From G958295645 sp965242735 (lineage in GTDB: Bacteria; Gemmatimonadota; Gemmatimonadetes; Longimicrobiales; Gaopeijiaceae), in the NCBI GenBank assembly GCA_965242735.1, contig OZ251497.1, positions 2,480,001 to 2,544,000 on the forward strand: 64,000 nucleotides of DNA, in the 5' to 3' direction. Below are positions 16,359 to 25,475 of the stretch, piece by piece (position 1 is the stretch's first letter; each line of letters starts with the position of its first letter). The notes beneath the pieces are model-generated. The model was not told the origin of the DNA. It made no database searches and saw only the letters and a list, made by a program, of their open reading frames with translations. A program made the translations under genes and the position numbers.

Positions 16359-17294
16359 TCAGCTCCCGTCCAGCCCCGCCATGGTGGCGCGCACGTGCGA
16401 GGCGCTCCGGGCCAGCGCCGTCTTCTCGGCGCCGGTCAGGTCCACTTCGACGATCTCGATGAGCCCCCCCGCGCCCAGCTTGCACGGCACGCCCAAGTAG
16501 ATGCCGCTCTCGCCGTACTCGCCGTCCAAGTACGCGGCGGCCGGCAGAATGCGGCGCTGGTTCTTGACGACGGCCTCGGCCATCTGAACCGCCGCGGCCG
16601 ACGGCGCGTAGTAGGCGCTGCCGGTCTTGAGGAAGCCCACAATCTCCGCTCCGCCGTTGCGCGTGCGGTCGACGAGCGCCTCCAGCCGGTCGGGCGACAC
16701 CAGCTGGGTCAACGGAATCCCGCTGACGGAGGCGTAGGACGCCAGCGGCACCATCGTGTCGCCGTGGCCGCCCAGCACGAGCGCCTGGATGTCCTGCACG
16801 CTGACGTCGAGCTCCATGGCGATGAACGCCCGGAAGCGCGCCGTGTCCAGGACGCCGGCCATCCCGACCACGCGCTCGCGCGGGAAGCCCGTGGCCTCCT
16901 TCATGACGGCGGCCATCACGTCGAGCGGGTTGGACACCACGACCACGACGGCGTCGGGGGCCACGCGGGCGATCTCCTGTCCCACCGACCGGACGATCCC
17001 GGCGTTGGTGCGCAACAGGTCGTCGCGGCTCATTCCCGGCTTGCGGGCGATCCCGGCCGTGACGATGAAGAGGTCCGAGCCCTCGGCGGGCCCGTAGTCC
17101 GTGGACCCCGACACCCGCGTGTCGAAGCCCTCGACCGGGGCGCTCTGCCACTGGTCGAGTCCCTTCCCCTGGGGGATGCCGTCCACGATGTCGACGAGGA
17201 CGACCTCTTGGCACAGTTCCTTCTCCGCGACCCGCTGGGCGCAGACCTCGCCGACGTGTCCCGCGCCGACCACGGTGATCTTGCTGGCTGCCAT
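16359..17294 (-). CDS. mdh: Malate dehydrogenase (NAD-dependent, LDH-like type)
   Basis: Oxidises malate to oxaloacetate in the TCA cycle. It has 311 residues. Rossmann motif VGAGHVGEVCA at the N-terminus and Asp in VLVDIVDG, indicating NAD preference. Substrate-binding arginines are in GIARKPGMSRDDLL, then NPLDVM and catalytic His in LGGHGDTMVPL. The Arg in the specificity loop supports malate rather than lactate. It is monocistronic, convergent with the M28 peptidase 43 bases away, and preceded by a long leader with a promoter-like pair (17474-17501). Confidence 0.95.
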   Translation of the reverse strand: MAASKITVVGAGHVGEVCAQRVAEKELCQEVVLVDIVDGIPQGKGLDQWQSAPVEGFDTRVSGSTDYGPAEGSDLFIVTAGIARKPGMSRDDLLRTNAGIVRSVGQEIARVAPDAVVVVVSNPLDVMAAVMKEATGFPRERVVGMAGVLDTARFRAFIAMELDVSVQDIQALVLGGHGDTMVPLASYASVSGIPLTQLVSPDRLEALVDRTRNGGAEIVGFLKTGSAYYAPSAAAVQMAEAVVKNQRRILPAAAYLDGEYGESGIYLGVPCKLGAGGLIEIVEVDLTGAEKTALARSASHVRATMAGLDGS

Positions 17295-17382
17295 CTTCTC
17301 GCTGCGCTCTTCTGTTGGGGGATGTCGCGGACTCGCCGGCGCGGACCGGACCGGCCGCCGCGAGACAGAGACGTCGCCGTCG

Positions 17383-17467
17383 TGGAGTCGCCCGTGCGCG
17401 CCGGACCGGCTCTTCCTCGTCCACCGACTCTTCCTCCAGTCATGGAGTCGCCCGCGCGGGCCGGACG
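17383..17467. repeat. Direct repeats in the mdh leader
   Basis: TGGAGTCGCCCGYGCGSGCC occurs at 17383 and 17443 (60-base spacing), and CTCTTCCTC is repeated between them. If the upstream promoter is right, both copies lie in the mdh 5' untranslated region. Confidence 0.65.
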
Positions 17468-17473
17468 GTTAGG

Positions 17474-17501
17474 AAGCTATCCCGAACCGGCGGAGAGTCA
17501 A
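17474..17501 (-). promoter_or_regulatory. Candidate promoter of mdh
   Basis: On the minus strand TTGACT (17501-17496), a 16-base spacer, then TAGCTT (17479-17474). It would give a leader of about 170 bases before the mdh ATG. Confidence 0.45.
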
Positions 17502-17647
17502 CATTCGCCTTGATCCGGCGTTGCGCCCTCCAGCGATCTGCCGCAAGCCGGCCGGACTCGACCGCGCTTCACGGCGGTTGGTCCCCGAGCCGGCCGCGCG
17601 GGCGGCAAGCCCCGACGGCCCTTCGCGCGGAAGGCGACCCGCGCCGG

Positions 17648-18709
17648 TCACCCTCCGGTCTGCGAGAGCGCCACCAATCCCCCCGATCCCGACGCCGAGC
17701 CCTGAACCAGCAGGTGCTTCTCCGGCTTGATTCGCAACGTCTCGGCAATGAGCGGCCTCAGGTCCTCGCCGCGTCTCAGGGCGTCGCGCAGCGGGGTCTG
17801 CATCTCGCCGAAGAGGCAGGGCCGCAGCTGGCCGTCCGCCGTCAAGCGCATGCGGTTGCAGCGGCTGCAGAAATTGTGGCTCATCGGGGTGATGACGCCG
17901 ATGGTGCCCCGTGCGCCCGGAAAGGCGTAGTACGCGGCCGGGCCGTTGCCGGGCGGGCCGGCGACCGGCGCCAGCTCGTCCACGGCGCGCACGGCGGCCA
18001 GCGCCTCGTCGCAGGAGAGGAAGTTGGCCGCGCTCAAGTCCAAGTTGGACTCGGTGGGCATCACTTCGATGAAGCGGACGTGGAGCGGCCGGTCGCGAGA
18101 CAGTGCGGCGAAGGCGGGGACTTCGTCGTCGTTTCGGCCCCGCATGAGGACGACGTTGATCTTGATCGGATCGAAGCCGACGGCGTAGGCCGCGTCCAGC
18201 CCCGTCATGACCTGGGACAGCGCGCCGGGGCGACGGGCGATCGCGTCGGCGCGCTCCGGGCGCAACGAGTCCAGCGAGATGTTGACTCTGGAGACGCCGG
18301 CGTCGCGCAGCGCCCGAGCCTGCCGGGCCAGCAGCACGGCGTTGGTGGACAGGGCGACGTCCTCGATCCCCGGGACTGCCGACAACAGGGCGGCCAAGCG
18401 GGCCAGGTCCTTGCGCACCAGAGGCTCGCCGCCGGTCAAGCGCACCCGGCGCAGACCCATCCCCGCCATCACGGTCACGATCTCGGCGATCTCTTCGTAC
18501 GCGAGCAGATCGTCGCGCCGGAGCCAGGGCAGCCCTTCTTCGGGCATGCAGTAGACGCACCGCAGGTTGCACTTGTCGGTCACCGAGATGCGGAGGTACT
18601 CGATCCGCCGCCCGAAGCCGTCCACCATGGCGTCGTTCGGCGTGTGAGCGACCGCTGCGGCGCTGGAGTCGGCGGACGGGACGGACGAGGCCCGGCGCGG
18701 CCAGCTCAT
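17648..18709 (-). CDS. moaA: GTP 3',8-cyclase MoaA (molybdenum cofactor synthesis)
   Basis: Radical-SAM enzyme catalysing the first step of molybdopterin synthesis from GTP. It has 353 residues. The SAM cluster motif is CNLRCVYCMPEEG (about residues 48-60), with LTGGEPLVRKD. The C-terminal second cluster is visible as NFCSRCNRMRLTADGQLRPC. The protein ends in a double glycine, needed for MoaA function in characterised enzymes. The ATG at 18709 overlaps the moaE stop (ATGA). About 30 N-terminal residues precede the conserved FGRRIEYLRISVTDKC. Confidence 0.95.
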   Translation of the reverse strand: MSWPRRASSVPSADSSAAAVAHTPNDAMVDGFGRRIEYLRISVTDKCNLRCVYCMPEEGLPWLRRDDLLAYEEIAEIVTVMAGMGLRRVRLTGGEPLVRKDLARLAALLSAVPGIEDVALSTNAVLLARQARALRDAGVSRVNISLDSLRPERADAIARRPGALSQVMTGLDAAYAVGFDPIKINVVLMRGRNDDEVPAFAALSRDRPLHVRFIEVMPTESNLDLSAANFLSCDEALAAVRAVDELAPVAGPPGNGPAAYYAFPGARGTIGVITPMSHNFCSRCNRMRLTADGQLRPCLFGEMQTPLRDALRRGEDLRPLIAETLRIKPEKHLLVQGSASGSGGLVALSQTGG

Positions 18710-19149
18710 CCGGCCCGCCCCGCGACCGAAGGCGTCCGTCCGGGCAGCCACTCCGGCTCGCCGTCCAGATAGCGCTCCCGCTTCCATACGGGCAATCGCG
18801 CCTTGACTTGCTCGATCACGTAGCGGGCGGCGTCGAACGCCTCGGCGCGGTGAGGCGCGGACACCGCGACGGCCACGCTGGTCTCGCCCACTTCGAGTTC
18901 TCCCAGCCGGTGCACGGCCGCCACGCGCTCGCTCCCCGCCCGTCGCGCCGCCTCGGCCACGATCGCCGCCAGCTCTTCGCGGGCCATCTCCGCGTATCCC
19001 TCGTACTCCATCCCGGACACGGGGCGTCCCTCGTTCTCGTTGCGCACCACGCCCAAGAAGAGCACGGCCGCGCCGTCCTCGGCCGCGCCGACCCGGGCCA
19101 GCGCAGCCGCCGAGTCGATGGGATCGCGGGTCACGTCGCTCCACGGCAT
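18706..19149 (-). CDS. moaE: Molybdopterin synthase catalytic subunit MoaE
   Basis: Catalytic subunit of molybdopterin synthase, 147 residues. Motifs: FLGVVRNENEGRPVSGMEYEGY, HRLGELEVGETSVAVAVSAPHR, and VWKRERYLDG with the active-site lysine. The start at 19149 is chosen for its strong AAGGAGG ribosome site; the frame continues upstream without conservation. It is followed by moaA with a four-base overlap. No moaD (sulfur-carrier subunit) is visible next to it, so MoaD must be encoded elsewhere. mogA is 6 kb away. Confidence 0.94.
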   Translation of the reverse strand: MPWSDVTRDPIDSAAALARVGAAEDGAAVLFLGVVRNENEGRPVSGMEYEGYAEMAREELAAIVAEAARRAGSERVAAVHRLGELEVGETSVAVAVSAPHRAEAFDAARYVIEQVKARLPVWKRERYLDGEPEWLPGRTPSVAGRAG

Positions 19150-19220
19150 GGGGTGCGCCTCCTTGCGCTGTTCGGTCGCGCTTCTCTCCCGATCAGAACT
19201 AAACCGGCGCCCGTCCGGCG

Positions 19221-20657
19221 TCAACGACGGGGACGCGCCGTCGGCGAAGCGACGCGAGAGCTACGGGCGGCCGGGACGCCCGCCTGCGCGGTCTCGCGGA
19301 CCGCCCGCCACTTGGCCAAGCGGCGGTAGCATCCCGCCAACGTCCAAGCCGCCGCGGCAACCACAAGAAGCAGCAACAGCCACCGGAGCGCGGCCGCCGC
19401 GAAGGCCGCGTCCATGACGGGGCGGCGGAACTCGTAGGCCCGCAGGCGGCCCCATCCGTCCGCCGTCCAGTGCCAGCTCGCGTGCGCCGCCAACGCCGAG
19501 ACGACCACCGCGGCCACGCGCCGCGAACGCGCCTTGGCGAACAGCCACCTGAGCGACGGGACCATCGCCGTCAACACCGCCAGCTGGCCGATCTCGACGC
19601 CCACGTTGAACGCCAGCAGCGACGAGACCGCGTGGGCGCCGGCAAACTGCAGCACGTCGCGCAGCACGAAGGAAAACCCGAACCCGTGCACCAGCCCGAA
19701 GCCGAACGCCCAAGCCCACCGCCGACGGCGTTCTCCGCCCACGACGTTCTCCAGCGCCATGTACAAGATCGAAGCCGCGACGAGCATTTCGATCAGCGGC
19801 GGAAACCAGAGCGCGTTGGGCGCGAGACCCAGGGCCGAAGCCGCCAGCGTGATCGAGTGCGCCGCCGTGAACGCCGTCACGACGGGAACCAGGCGCCAGA
19901 ACCGCCGCACCGGAATCACCAAGCACAGCAGGAACAGCAGATGGTCCGCGCCGTCCAGAATGTGCAGGAAGCCGAAGCGAACGAAGCGCAAGAACGCTTG
20001 GCCCCAGCGCGGGTCGAGGCGGACGCGGCCGACGTCGCCGCGGTACTGGAAGATTCTCTCGGCGCCGGTCGCGGTGGTGAAGCCGAGCACCGTGGTCGTG
20101 CGAACGCCCAGGTGCGCCCACGCGGCCTCGATCGAGAATCGCGATTCCGCCGACGCCACCGGCGTCCGCAGCAGGACGTCGAGGTGGGCCTGTTCCAAGA
20201 CCAGTTCGGTGTCGGACGGGAGCGCCGGCCCGACGACGTGGGCGCGCGCCCGCTCGAAGTCGCGAAACGAGGGATCGGACGGGAGCGAGACGCGCGCGGC
20301 CACGACCTCGGGCGGCGGCAGCAGGCGGTCCTCCTCGTAGAGGCGCACGTAGTCGGCGATCCACAGGCGGGCCTGCCCGGCGAGCATCGGGGCGGCGCCC
20401 TCAAGGTCCAGGTAGGGGCCCCGCAACGGGAAGGACACGTCGCGCATGGAGGCCAGCGGCGCCCGGACGGCGATCCACAGGGCGCCGGCCTCCGCCTTGG
20501 CGAACGCGCGCACCACCACGCTGGCAGGAACCTCGTGCGGCGCGGGCTCGCCGGCCGTCTCCGTGGCGTCGGCGCCGGCCGTGGCCTCCGCGCCGGACGC
20601 CGCGAAGAGCGCAACGATCGCCGACGTCCCTGCCGCTGCTAGAAGCGTCCGGTGCAT
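19221..20657 (-). CDS. HupE/UreJ-like membrane protein with exported N-terminal domain
   Basis: 478-residue protein. The signal peptide (residues 1-25) is followed by an extracytoplasmic beta-rich region (about 45-235) and then a C-terminal membrane domain with six or seven helices. The membrane domain starts with GFLHILDGADHLLFLLCL, the histidine-containing motif of the HupE/UreJ family (nickel or metal permease-like, substrate unproven). Further motifs are TAFTAAHSITL and FGLVHGFGFSFVL. A hydrophobic helix and a basic tail end the protein. The ATG at 20657 immediately precedes the signal peptide. The role is unknown; a metal substrate is inference from the family name only. Confidence 0.8.
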   Translation of the reverse strand: MHRTLLAAAGTSAIVALFAASGAEATAGADATETAGEPAPHEVPASVVVRAFAKAEAGALWIAVRAPLASMRDVSFPLRGPYLDLEGAAPMLAGQARLWIADYVRLYEEDRLLPPPEVVAARVSLPSDPSFRDFERARAHVVGPALPSDTELVLEQAHLDVLLRTPVASAESRFSIEAAWAHLGVRTTTVLGFTTATGAERIFQYRGDVGRVRLDPRWGQAFLRFVRFGFLHILDGADHLLFLLCLVIPVRRFWRLVPVVTAFTAAHSITLAASALGLAPNALWFPPLIEMLVAASILYMALENVVGGERRRRWAWAFGFGLVHGFGFSFVLRDVLQFAGAHAVSSLLAFNVGVEIGQLAVLTAMVPSLRWLFAKARSRRVAAVVVSALAAHASWHWTADGWGRLRAYEFRRPVMDAAFAAAALRWLLLLLVVAAAAWTLAGCYRRLAKWRAVRETAQAGVPAARSSRVASPTARPRR

Positions 20658-21160
20658 TGTCAGAACCGACGCTCCTCTCCTTCGGACGTCCCGGCCAGAC
20701 GGGGGCAGGCTGCACCGCCACGCGCCACCGCCGACCCGCCGGTCCTCGCCGCCGCCATCGCCATGACCGTCCTGTCCGCGACCGAGGCGGGCGACCGCCA
20801 AGGCCTACGGCGACTCCAGGTATCCCGCCAGCCTTCTCCGGAGAGGCGAGGCACCGGACCCGCGAGCCCGTCCGCGGCTGCCTCGACGCTCGGCGAGACT
20901 CAATGTCAAGGAAGGCGCCCGTCCCTGCAAGTTCAAAACGATCCAGGGGCTCGATGCCGCCGACCAGCCCGGTGCGCACGCGCCGACGCCTCGTCCCTGT
21001 CGCGGGACACGCCGTCGTGGACAGCCGGCCCGGTGCGCACGCGCCGGAGCCCGGCCCCGCGTCCTTCCGGCGGGGCTCTGCCGACTTGCAGGACCAAGGG
21101 ACGCAACCCCATGATGCTTGCAAGGATCGCCGATGTCCTCCTCACGATCGGAGCGCCCGC
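20658..21160. other. Divergent intergenic region
   Basis: 503 bases between the HupE-like gene (minus) and the NHL protein gene (plus). It contains a pair of direct repeats (20967-21046) and a perfect TTGACA on the minus strand near 20910, with no convincing -10 at normal spacing. No protein-like frame or RNA gene was recognised. Confidence 0.4.
20967..21046. repeat. Direct repeat pair upstream of the NHL gene
   Basis: GCCCGGTGCGCACGCGCCG occurs at 20967 and at 21028 (61-base spacing), identical over 19 bases. It lies about 115-195 bases before the NHL protein start. Confidence 0.7.
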
Positions 21161-22336
21161 ATGAGACGCACTCTTCTCGCCGGCGGCCTGCTGGCGTTGG
21201 CCGCAATCGCCATCTATGTCGCGCAGGACCGCATCGCGGCCACCTCCAGCGCGGTCGAAGCGCCGGTCTTCGAAGTCGATCCGTTCTGGCCCCAGCCCCT
21301 GCCGAACCACTGGGTGCTGGGCGCGGTGGTCGGCGTCGGCGTGGATTCCCGCGATCACGTCTTCGTCATTCACCGCCAAGCGCCCCTCAACGAGCGCACC
21401 GAGATCGGCGCGGCCACCGATCCGCCGACGGGAGAATGCTGCCTTCCGGCTCCGTTCGTGCTCGAGTTCGACCCCGACGGGAATCTGGCAAACAGCTGGG
21501 GCGGGCCGGGCGAGGGCTACGAATGGCCGGCCTCCAACCACGGAATCACGGTGGATCCGATGGACAACATCTGGATCGGCGGAAACGGGCCGACGGACTC
21601 CCACATCCTCAAGTTCAGCCGCGCCGGCGAGTTCCTCATGCAGATCGGAGAGCCCGGACTGCCGGTCAACAGCGCCAGCCGGGACCACTTCGGGCGGGTC
21701 GCGAAGATTTCCTTCGACGCGCAGGCGAACGAAGCGTACTTGGCGGACGGATACGCCAACAAGCGCGTGGCGGTGCTCGACCTCGCGACCGGCGAGTTCA
21801 AGCGCTACTGGGGCGCCTACGGCAATCCGCCCAGCGACGAGAACCTGGGTCCCTACGATCCCAGCGCGCCCCCCGCGCAGCAGTTCCGAAACCCCGTGCA
21901 CTGCGCCGAGCCGTCCAACGACGGCCTGGTGTACGTGTGCGACCGCGCCAACGACCGCATCCAAGTGTTCCGCGCGGACGGCAGCTTCGTGACGGAGAAG
22001 ATCATCGCGCCCATGACGTTGGGGGACGGCTCGACCTGGGACATCGCCTTCTCCCGCGACCCCGAGCAGAAGTACATGTACGTGGCCGACGGCAAGAACA
22101 TGAAGGTGTACGTGATGGATCGCGCGTCGCTGGAGATCCTCACCACCTTCGGCGACGGAGGGCGCCAGCCGGGGCTCTTCTTCGCCGTGCACAGCATCGC
22201 CACCGATTCCCAAGGCAACATCTACACCACCGAGACCTACGAAGGAAAGCGAGTTCAGAAGTTCGTCTACATGGGCCTGGGGCCCGTGACCGAGATGGAC
22301 CAGGGCGCGCCGTGGCCTGCCCGAAGCGCCCGCTGA
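21161..22336 (+). CDS. Exported NHL-repeat beta-propeller protein
   Basis: 391-residue protein beginning with an N-terminal signal or anchor helix (LLAGGLLALAAIAIYVA). NHL-type propeller blades follow, for example SNHGITVDPMDNIWIGG, HSIATDSQGNIYTTETYEGKR, and RNPVHCAEPSNDGLVYVCDR. The N-terminal region has FWPQPLPNHWVLG, common in periplasmic NHL proteins. Binding partner unknown. It is the first gene of a plus-strand run of four exported proteins (21161-25475). The start is chosen as the ATG directly before the hydrophobic segment; the longer upstream frame is not protein-like. Confidence 0.85.
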   Translation: MRRTLLAGGLLALAAIAIYVAQDRIAATSSAVEAPVFEVDPFWPQPLPNHWVLGAVVGVGVDSRDHVFVIHRQAPLNERTEIGAATDPPTGECCLPAPFVLEFDPDGNLANSWGGPGEGYEWPASNHGITVDPMDNIWIGGNGPTDSHILKFSRAGEFLMQIGEPGLPVNSASRDHFGRVAKISFDAQANEAYLADGYANKRVAVLDLATGEFKRYWGAYGNPPSDENLGPYDPSAPPAQQFRNPVHCAEPSNDGLVYVCDRANDRIQVFRADGSFVTEKIIAPMTLGDGSTWDIAFSRDPEQKYMYVADGKNMKVYVMDRASLEILTTFGDGGRQPGLFFAVHSIATDSQGNIYTTETYEGKRVQKFVYMGLGPVTEMDQGAPWPARSAR

Positions 22337-22418
22337 CGGGCGCCGGCGCCAAACGAGGCATGACGGCGGAGCCATGGCGGGGCGAACCACCAATCCAACC
22401 AAGAGGAGACGATCCAGC

Positions 22419-23093
22419 ATGAAGCAGTCAAGCTTGCAGGCGAAGACGGCGCGCGCGTGCGCGATCGCGGCGGCCCTTTGCGCCATGGCCTCGCCCGCCG
22501 AGGGCCAAGACGCCCAGATGAGCTTCTTCATCACGAGCGCGGGGCCGGGCGACGGCGCCAACCTGGGCGGGATCGAGGGCGCGGACGCCCACTGCGAGGC
22601 GTTGGCGGAGGCCGAAGGCGCGGGCGGCCTGGACTGGAAGGCGTACCTGAGTGCCGTGGACGAGAGCGGCGCCGCGGCTGTGCACGCCCGGGACCGCATC
22701 GGAAGCGGGCCGTGGCACAACTTCGCCGGCGTCCTCGTCGCCGGCACGGTGGACGAGCTGCACTCCGAGGCCGCCAATCTCACCAAGGAGACCATCCTCA
22801 CCGAGAAGGGCGACCCCGTGAACGGCCGCGGCGACAGTCCCAACATGCACGACATCCTGACCGGATCGAACATGGACGGCACCGCGTTCGTGGCCGACGG
22901 CTACGACAACTGCCAGAATTGGACCGGGGCCGGCGAGGGCAGCGCTCGCGTGGGCCATCACGATCGCACGGGCGGCGGCCAGAACCCCACGTCGTGGAAC
23001 TCCGCCCACTCCTCGCGCGGATGCGGCCAGGAGAACCTCGAAGCCACGGGGGGAGCCGGGCTGTTCTACTGCTTTGCGCGAGGAAGCCGCTAG
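22419..23093 (+). CDS. Exported lectin-like (endostatin/DUF1554-type fold) protein
   Basis: 224-residue secreted protein. Signal peptide residues 1-29 (cleavage after PAEGQ), with an AGAGGAG-type ribosome site before the ATG at 22419. The mature part begins MSFFITSAGPGDGANLGG with ADAHCEALAEAEGAGG, and has NGRGDSPNMHDILTGS and a C-terminal RGCGQENL...GLFYCF. Cysteines are positioned as in C-type-lectin-like or endostatin-like folds; the fold call is a family recollection and is tentative. It contains an RGD tripeptide, probably coincidental. Nine bases separate it from the next gene. Confidence 0.75.
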   Translation: MKQSSLQAKTARACAIAAALCAMASPAEGQDAQMSFFITSAGPGDGANLGGIEGADAHCEALAEAEGAGGLDWKAYLSAVDESGAAAVHARDRIGSGPWHNFAGVLVAGTVDELHSEAANLTKETILTEKGDPVNGRGDSPNMHDILTGSNMDGTAFVADGYDNCQNWTGAGEGSARVGHHDRTGGGQNPTSWNSAHSSRGCGQENLEATGGAGLFYCFARGSR

Positions 23094-23102
23094 CGGGCAA
23101 AC

Positions 23103-23906
23103 ATGCGTTTCTGCATCGGTTCCGCCGCTCGAGGGCTCGCGTCCGCCGCGTTGCTGGGGGCGGCCTTGGCCCCGAACTGGCCCGCTGGACCCGTCGTAGC
23201 CGCCGCGCAGGAACAAACGTTTAGGCTGGCCGGCCAAGTCGTGGACGCCGAGACCGGCCGGCCGCTGGTTGCCGCGGTGGTCAAGTTCCCGGAACTGGTG
23301 CGGTACGCGTTTGCCGGCGTGGACGGGCGCTTCGCGTTCGACGACTTCCCAGCGGGCACGTGGGAGGTGATCGTCGAGCAACTGGGCTACCACACCTCCG
23401 AGAGCCAAGTCGCCCTCTCCGACGGCGCCGGCCTCCACGTTCGCCTGCGGCCCGACCCCATCGCGTTGGAGGGCCTGACCGTGCGCTCCCGCTCGAGCCG
23501 GCTGCTCTCGGAGCGGCGGCGGCGCGTCCCTCTGCGCATCGTGACCATCGGCTCGCGAGACTTTGCCGAAGCCGTGGACCCGAACCCGGCGGCCGTGCTG
23601 AAGCGCCTGGGCCGGGCGCCCCTGGTGGAGTGCTCGTACGAGGCCCCCGGGGGCGCGCTTTCGCACGACTTGTGCGTGCTGCGAGGCGGACGCCGGACGG
23701 AGCTCTCCGTCTTCCTCGACGAGAGCCCCATGCACGGAGGGACGGCGGCGCTGAGCGCCATGCACCCCGAGACCATCCACTCCATGGACTTCATCCTTCG
23801 CCGCCAGTCGGGCGAGCTGCGCGTGTACACCAAGTGGTTCGTCGAGCGCCTCGACAAGACGGGGCTGGGCTTGGCGCCCATCGTCTGGGAACCGATCGGC
23901 CCTTAG
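23103..23906 (+). CDS. Exported protein with carboxypeptidase-regulatory and receptor-plug-like domains, no barrel
   Basis: 267-residue protein. Signal peptide about residues 1-36. A CarboxypepD_reg-like beta-sandwich follows (residues 40-120: LAGQVVDAETGRPLVAAVV, GVDGRFAFDDFPAGTWEV). After LEGLTVRSRS comes a segment (about 145-260) resembling the plug of TonB-dependent receptors, with a paired-cysteine region. The 22-strand barrel is absent and the protein stops after PIVWEPIGP. Such short proteins could be periplasmic accessories to a receptor. It lies between the lectin-like gene and the glycoside hydrolase gene with very short gaps. Confidence 0.75.
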   Translation: MRFCIGSAARGLASAALLGAALAPNWPAGPVVAAAQEQTFRLAGQVVDAETGRPLVAAVVKFPELVRYAFAGVDGRFAFDDFPAGTWEVIVEQLGYHTSESQVALSDGAGLHVRLRPDPIALEGLTVRSRSSRLLSERRRRVPLRIVTIGSRDFAEAVDPNPAAVLKRLGRAPLVECSYEAPGGALSHDLCVLRGGRRTELSVFLDESPMHGGTAALSAMHPETIHSMDFILRRQSGELRVYTKWFVERLDKTGLGLAPIVWEPIGP

Positions 23907-23912
23907 CCGCCC

Positions 23913-25475
23913 ATGCGCCTCGCCCGTCGCGGGGCGTTAGCTTTGGGAATGCCTGGGTTCCTCGCGGCCTTCGTGGCGGCTCTGTTCCTGCTCCCCATGG
24001 GCGCCGTGGCGGCCGCCTCGCCGGGGACCGGCGCGCCCTCCGCGTTGCAGGCGACCGCGGGCGAGGTCCCGTCCGCCGTTTCGAACCGCGGCCGTCCCGC
24101 GTTCGTTCGTCCGGAGCATGTCCGCGGCATCTATCTGAACGCGTGGTCGGCAGGGTCGCGGCGCCGGTTGGCGGCCTTGCTCGCGCTCGCCGACAGCACC
24201 GAGATCAACACGTTCGTCGTCGACGTGAAGGACGCGACCGGATACGTGAGCCACCGGTCGCGCGTGCCGGAAGTCGTGGCGGCCGGCGCGACGGGCGAGC
24301 GGCGCATCGGCGACCTGCCGGGACTCCTGGCCCGGCTCGCGGAAGCCCAGGTCTATCCCGTGGCCCGAATCGTGATCGTCAAGGACCCCTTGCTGGCCGC
24401 GGCCAGGCCCGACTTGGCCGTGCAGGACTCGAGCGGAGGCGTGTGGACGGACGACAAGGGCGTGGCCTGGCTCAACGCGTACAACCGCGAAGTGTGGAAC
24501 TACCACGTCGCGCTGGCCCGGGAAGTCGCCGAGATGGGCTTCCCGGAGATTCAGTGGGACTACGTGCGCTTTCCGGACGCGCCCCGATCGGCGTTGGCCC
24601 GCGCGCGCTTTCCGGGCCACGGCGGCGCGACCAAGGCGGACGCCATTCGAGCCTTCCTGGCGCACAGCCGCGAGGCTCTGGCCGATCTGGACGTGCACGT
24701 GACCGCCGACGTGTTCGGGGTGACGACTTCGGCGTACCGCGACGTGGGCATCGGACAGGTCTGGGAGTCCTTCATCGACGTGGTGGACGCGGCCCTGCCC
24801 ATGGTCTATCCCAGCCACTACTGGCCGGGCAGCTTCGGGTTCGAGGCGCCGAACGCGCATCCGTACGAAATCGTCCACGCCGCGCTGGGCGAAGCGGTGA
24901 AGAGATCGGCGGCGGTTCCCGGCGCGGGCGCGACCCGGCCTTGGCTTCAGGACTTCTCGCTGGGCGAGCCCCCGTACGGCGCGCCCGAAGTGCGGGCTCA
25001 GATCCAGGCGACCTACGACGCCGGCATTCGGGAATGGATCCTCTGGAATCCGGGCAGCCGCTACACGGAAGACGCCCTCGCCCCGGCGGGCGACCCCTAC
25101 AGCGACCCCCTGCTGAGGGTTGCCGGGCGGATCGTGCCGGCGTCGCAGCGCTTCCGAGCCCTGGACTCGGCGAAGGCGGCGGCAGCCGCAGCAGCGGCAG
25201 CGGCGAAGGAGGCCGCGGCGGACACGCTGCCGCAAGCCAAGGACACGCTCGCCCCGGCGACCTCGGACGCCGCGGCGAGGCCCGATGCCGGAGCCCCCTC
25301 TCGGCCGCGCCCGCCGGTCGCGCCGCCCGTCGCTAGTCGTGAGGACGGTACGCCCGCACGCGCTCGGGGCGCGTCTCCAGGCGCGGACCGCCCACGAGAT
25401 CGATGCAGTCGGGAACGGCGGCGAACACGGCGTCCAGGCACTCGGCCACGGCTCCGGGAGATCCCGGCAGGTTGA
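23913..25475 (+). CDS. Putative glycoside hydrolase, DUF4015 (GH13-related) family
   Basis: 520-residue exported protein with an N-terminal signal helix. The catalytic-like TIM barrel starts near residue 68 (HVRGIYLNAWSAGS). It has NTFVVDVKDATGYVSH, an EIQWDYVRFPD motif, VTADVFGV, and VDAALPMVYPSHYWPG, all typical of DUF4015. The active site is presumed by analogy and the substrate is unknown. An Ala-rich stretch near residues 412-430 leads to a low-complexity tail. The last 143 bases overlap mogA on the other strand, which is unusually long for a convergent overlap. The true end may be earlier if there is a sequencing indel near 25330. Confidence 0.82.
   Translation: MRLARRGALALGMPGFLAAFVAALFLLPMGAVAAASPGTGAPSALQATAGEVPSAVSNRGRPAFVRPEHVRGIYLNAWSAGSRRRLAALLALADSTEINTFVVDVKDATGYVSHRSRVPEVVAAGATGERRIGDLPGLLARLAEAQVYPVARIVIVKDPLLAAARPDLAVQDSSGGVWTDDKGVAWLNAYNREVWNYHVALAREVAEMGFPEIQWDYVRFPDAPRSALARARFPGHGGATKADAIRAFLAHSREALADLDVHVTADVFGVTTSAYRDVGIGQVWESFIDVVDAALPMVYPSHYWPGSFGFEAPNAHPYEIVHAALGEAVKRSAAVPGAGATRPWLQDFSLGEPPYGAPEVRAQIQATYDAGIREWILWNPGSRYTEDALAPAGDPYSDPLLRVAGRIVPASQRFRALDSAKAAAAAAAAAAKEAAADTLPQAKDTLAPATSDAAARPDAGAPSRPRPPVAPPVASREDGTPARARGASPGADRPRDRCSRERRRTRRPGTRPRLREIPAG

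Larger units (their letters stand above)
17295..17647. other. mdh leader region
   Basis: 353 bases between mdh and moaA, both on the minus strand. It holds a candidate mdh promoter (17474-17501) and, between promoter and start codon, a pair of short direct repeats (17383-17467). No protein-like frame was found. Confidence 0.5.

Noticed and set aside
18700..19220. A moaD gene next to moaE
   Set aside because: No small ubiquitin-like frame with a C-terminal Gly-Gly was seen between or beside moaE and moaA.
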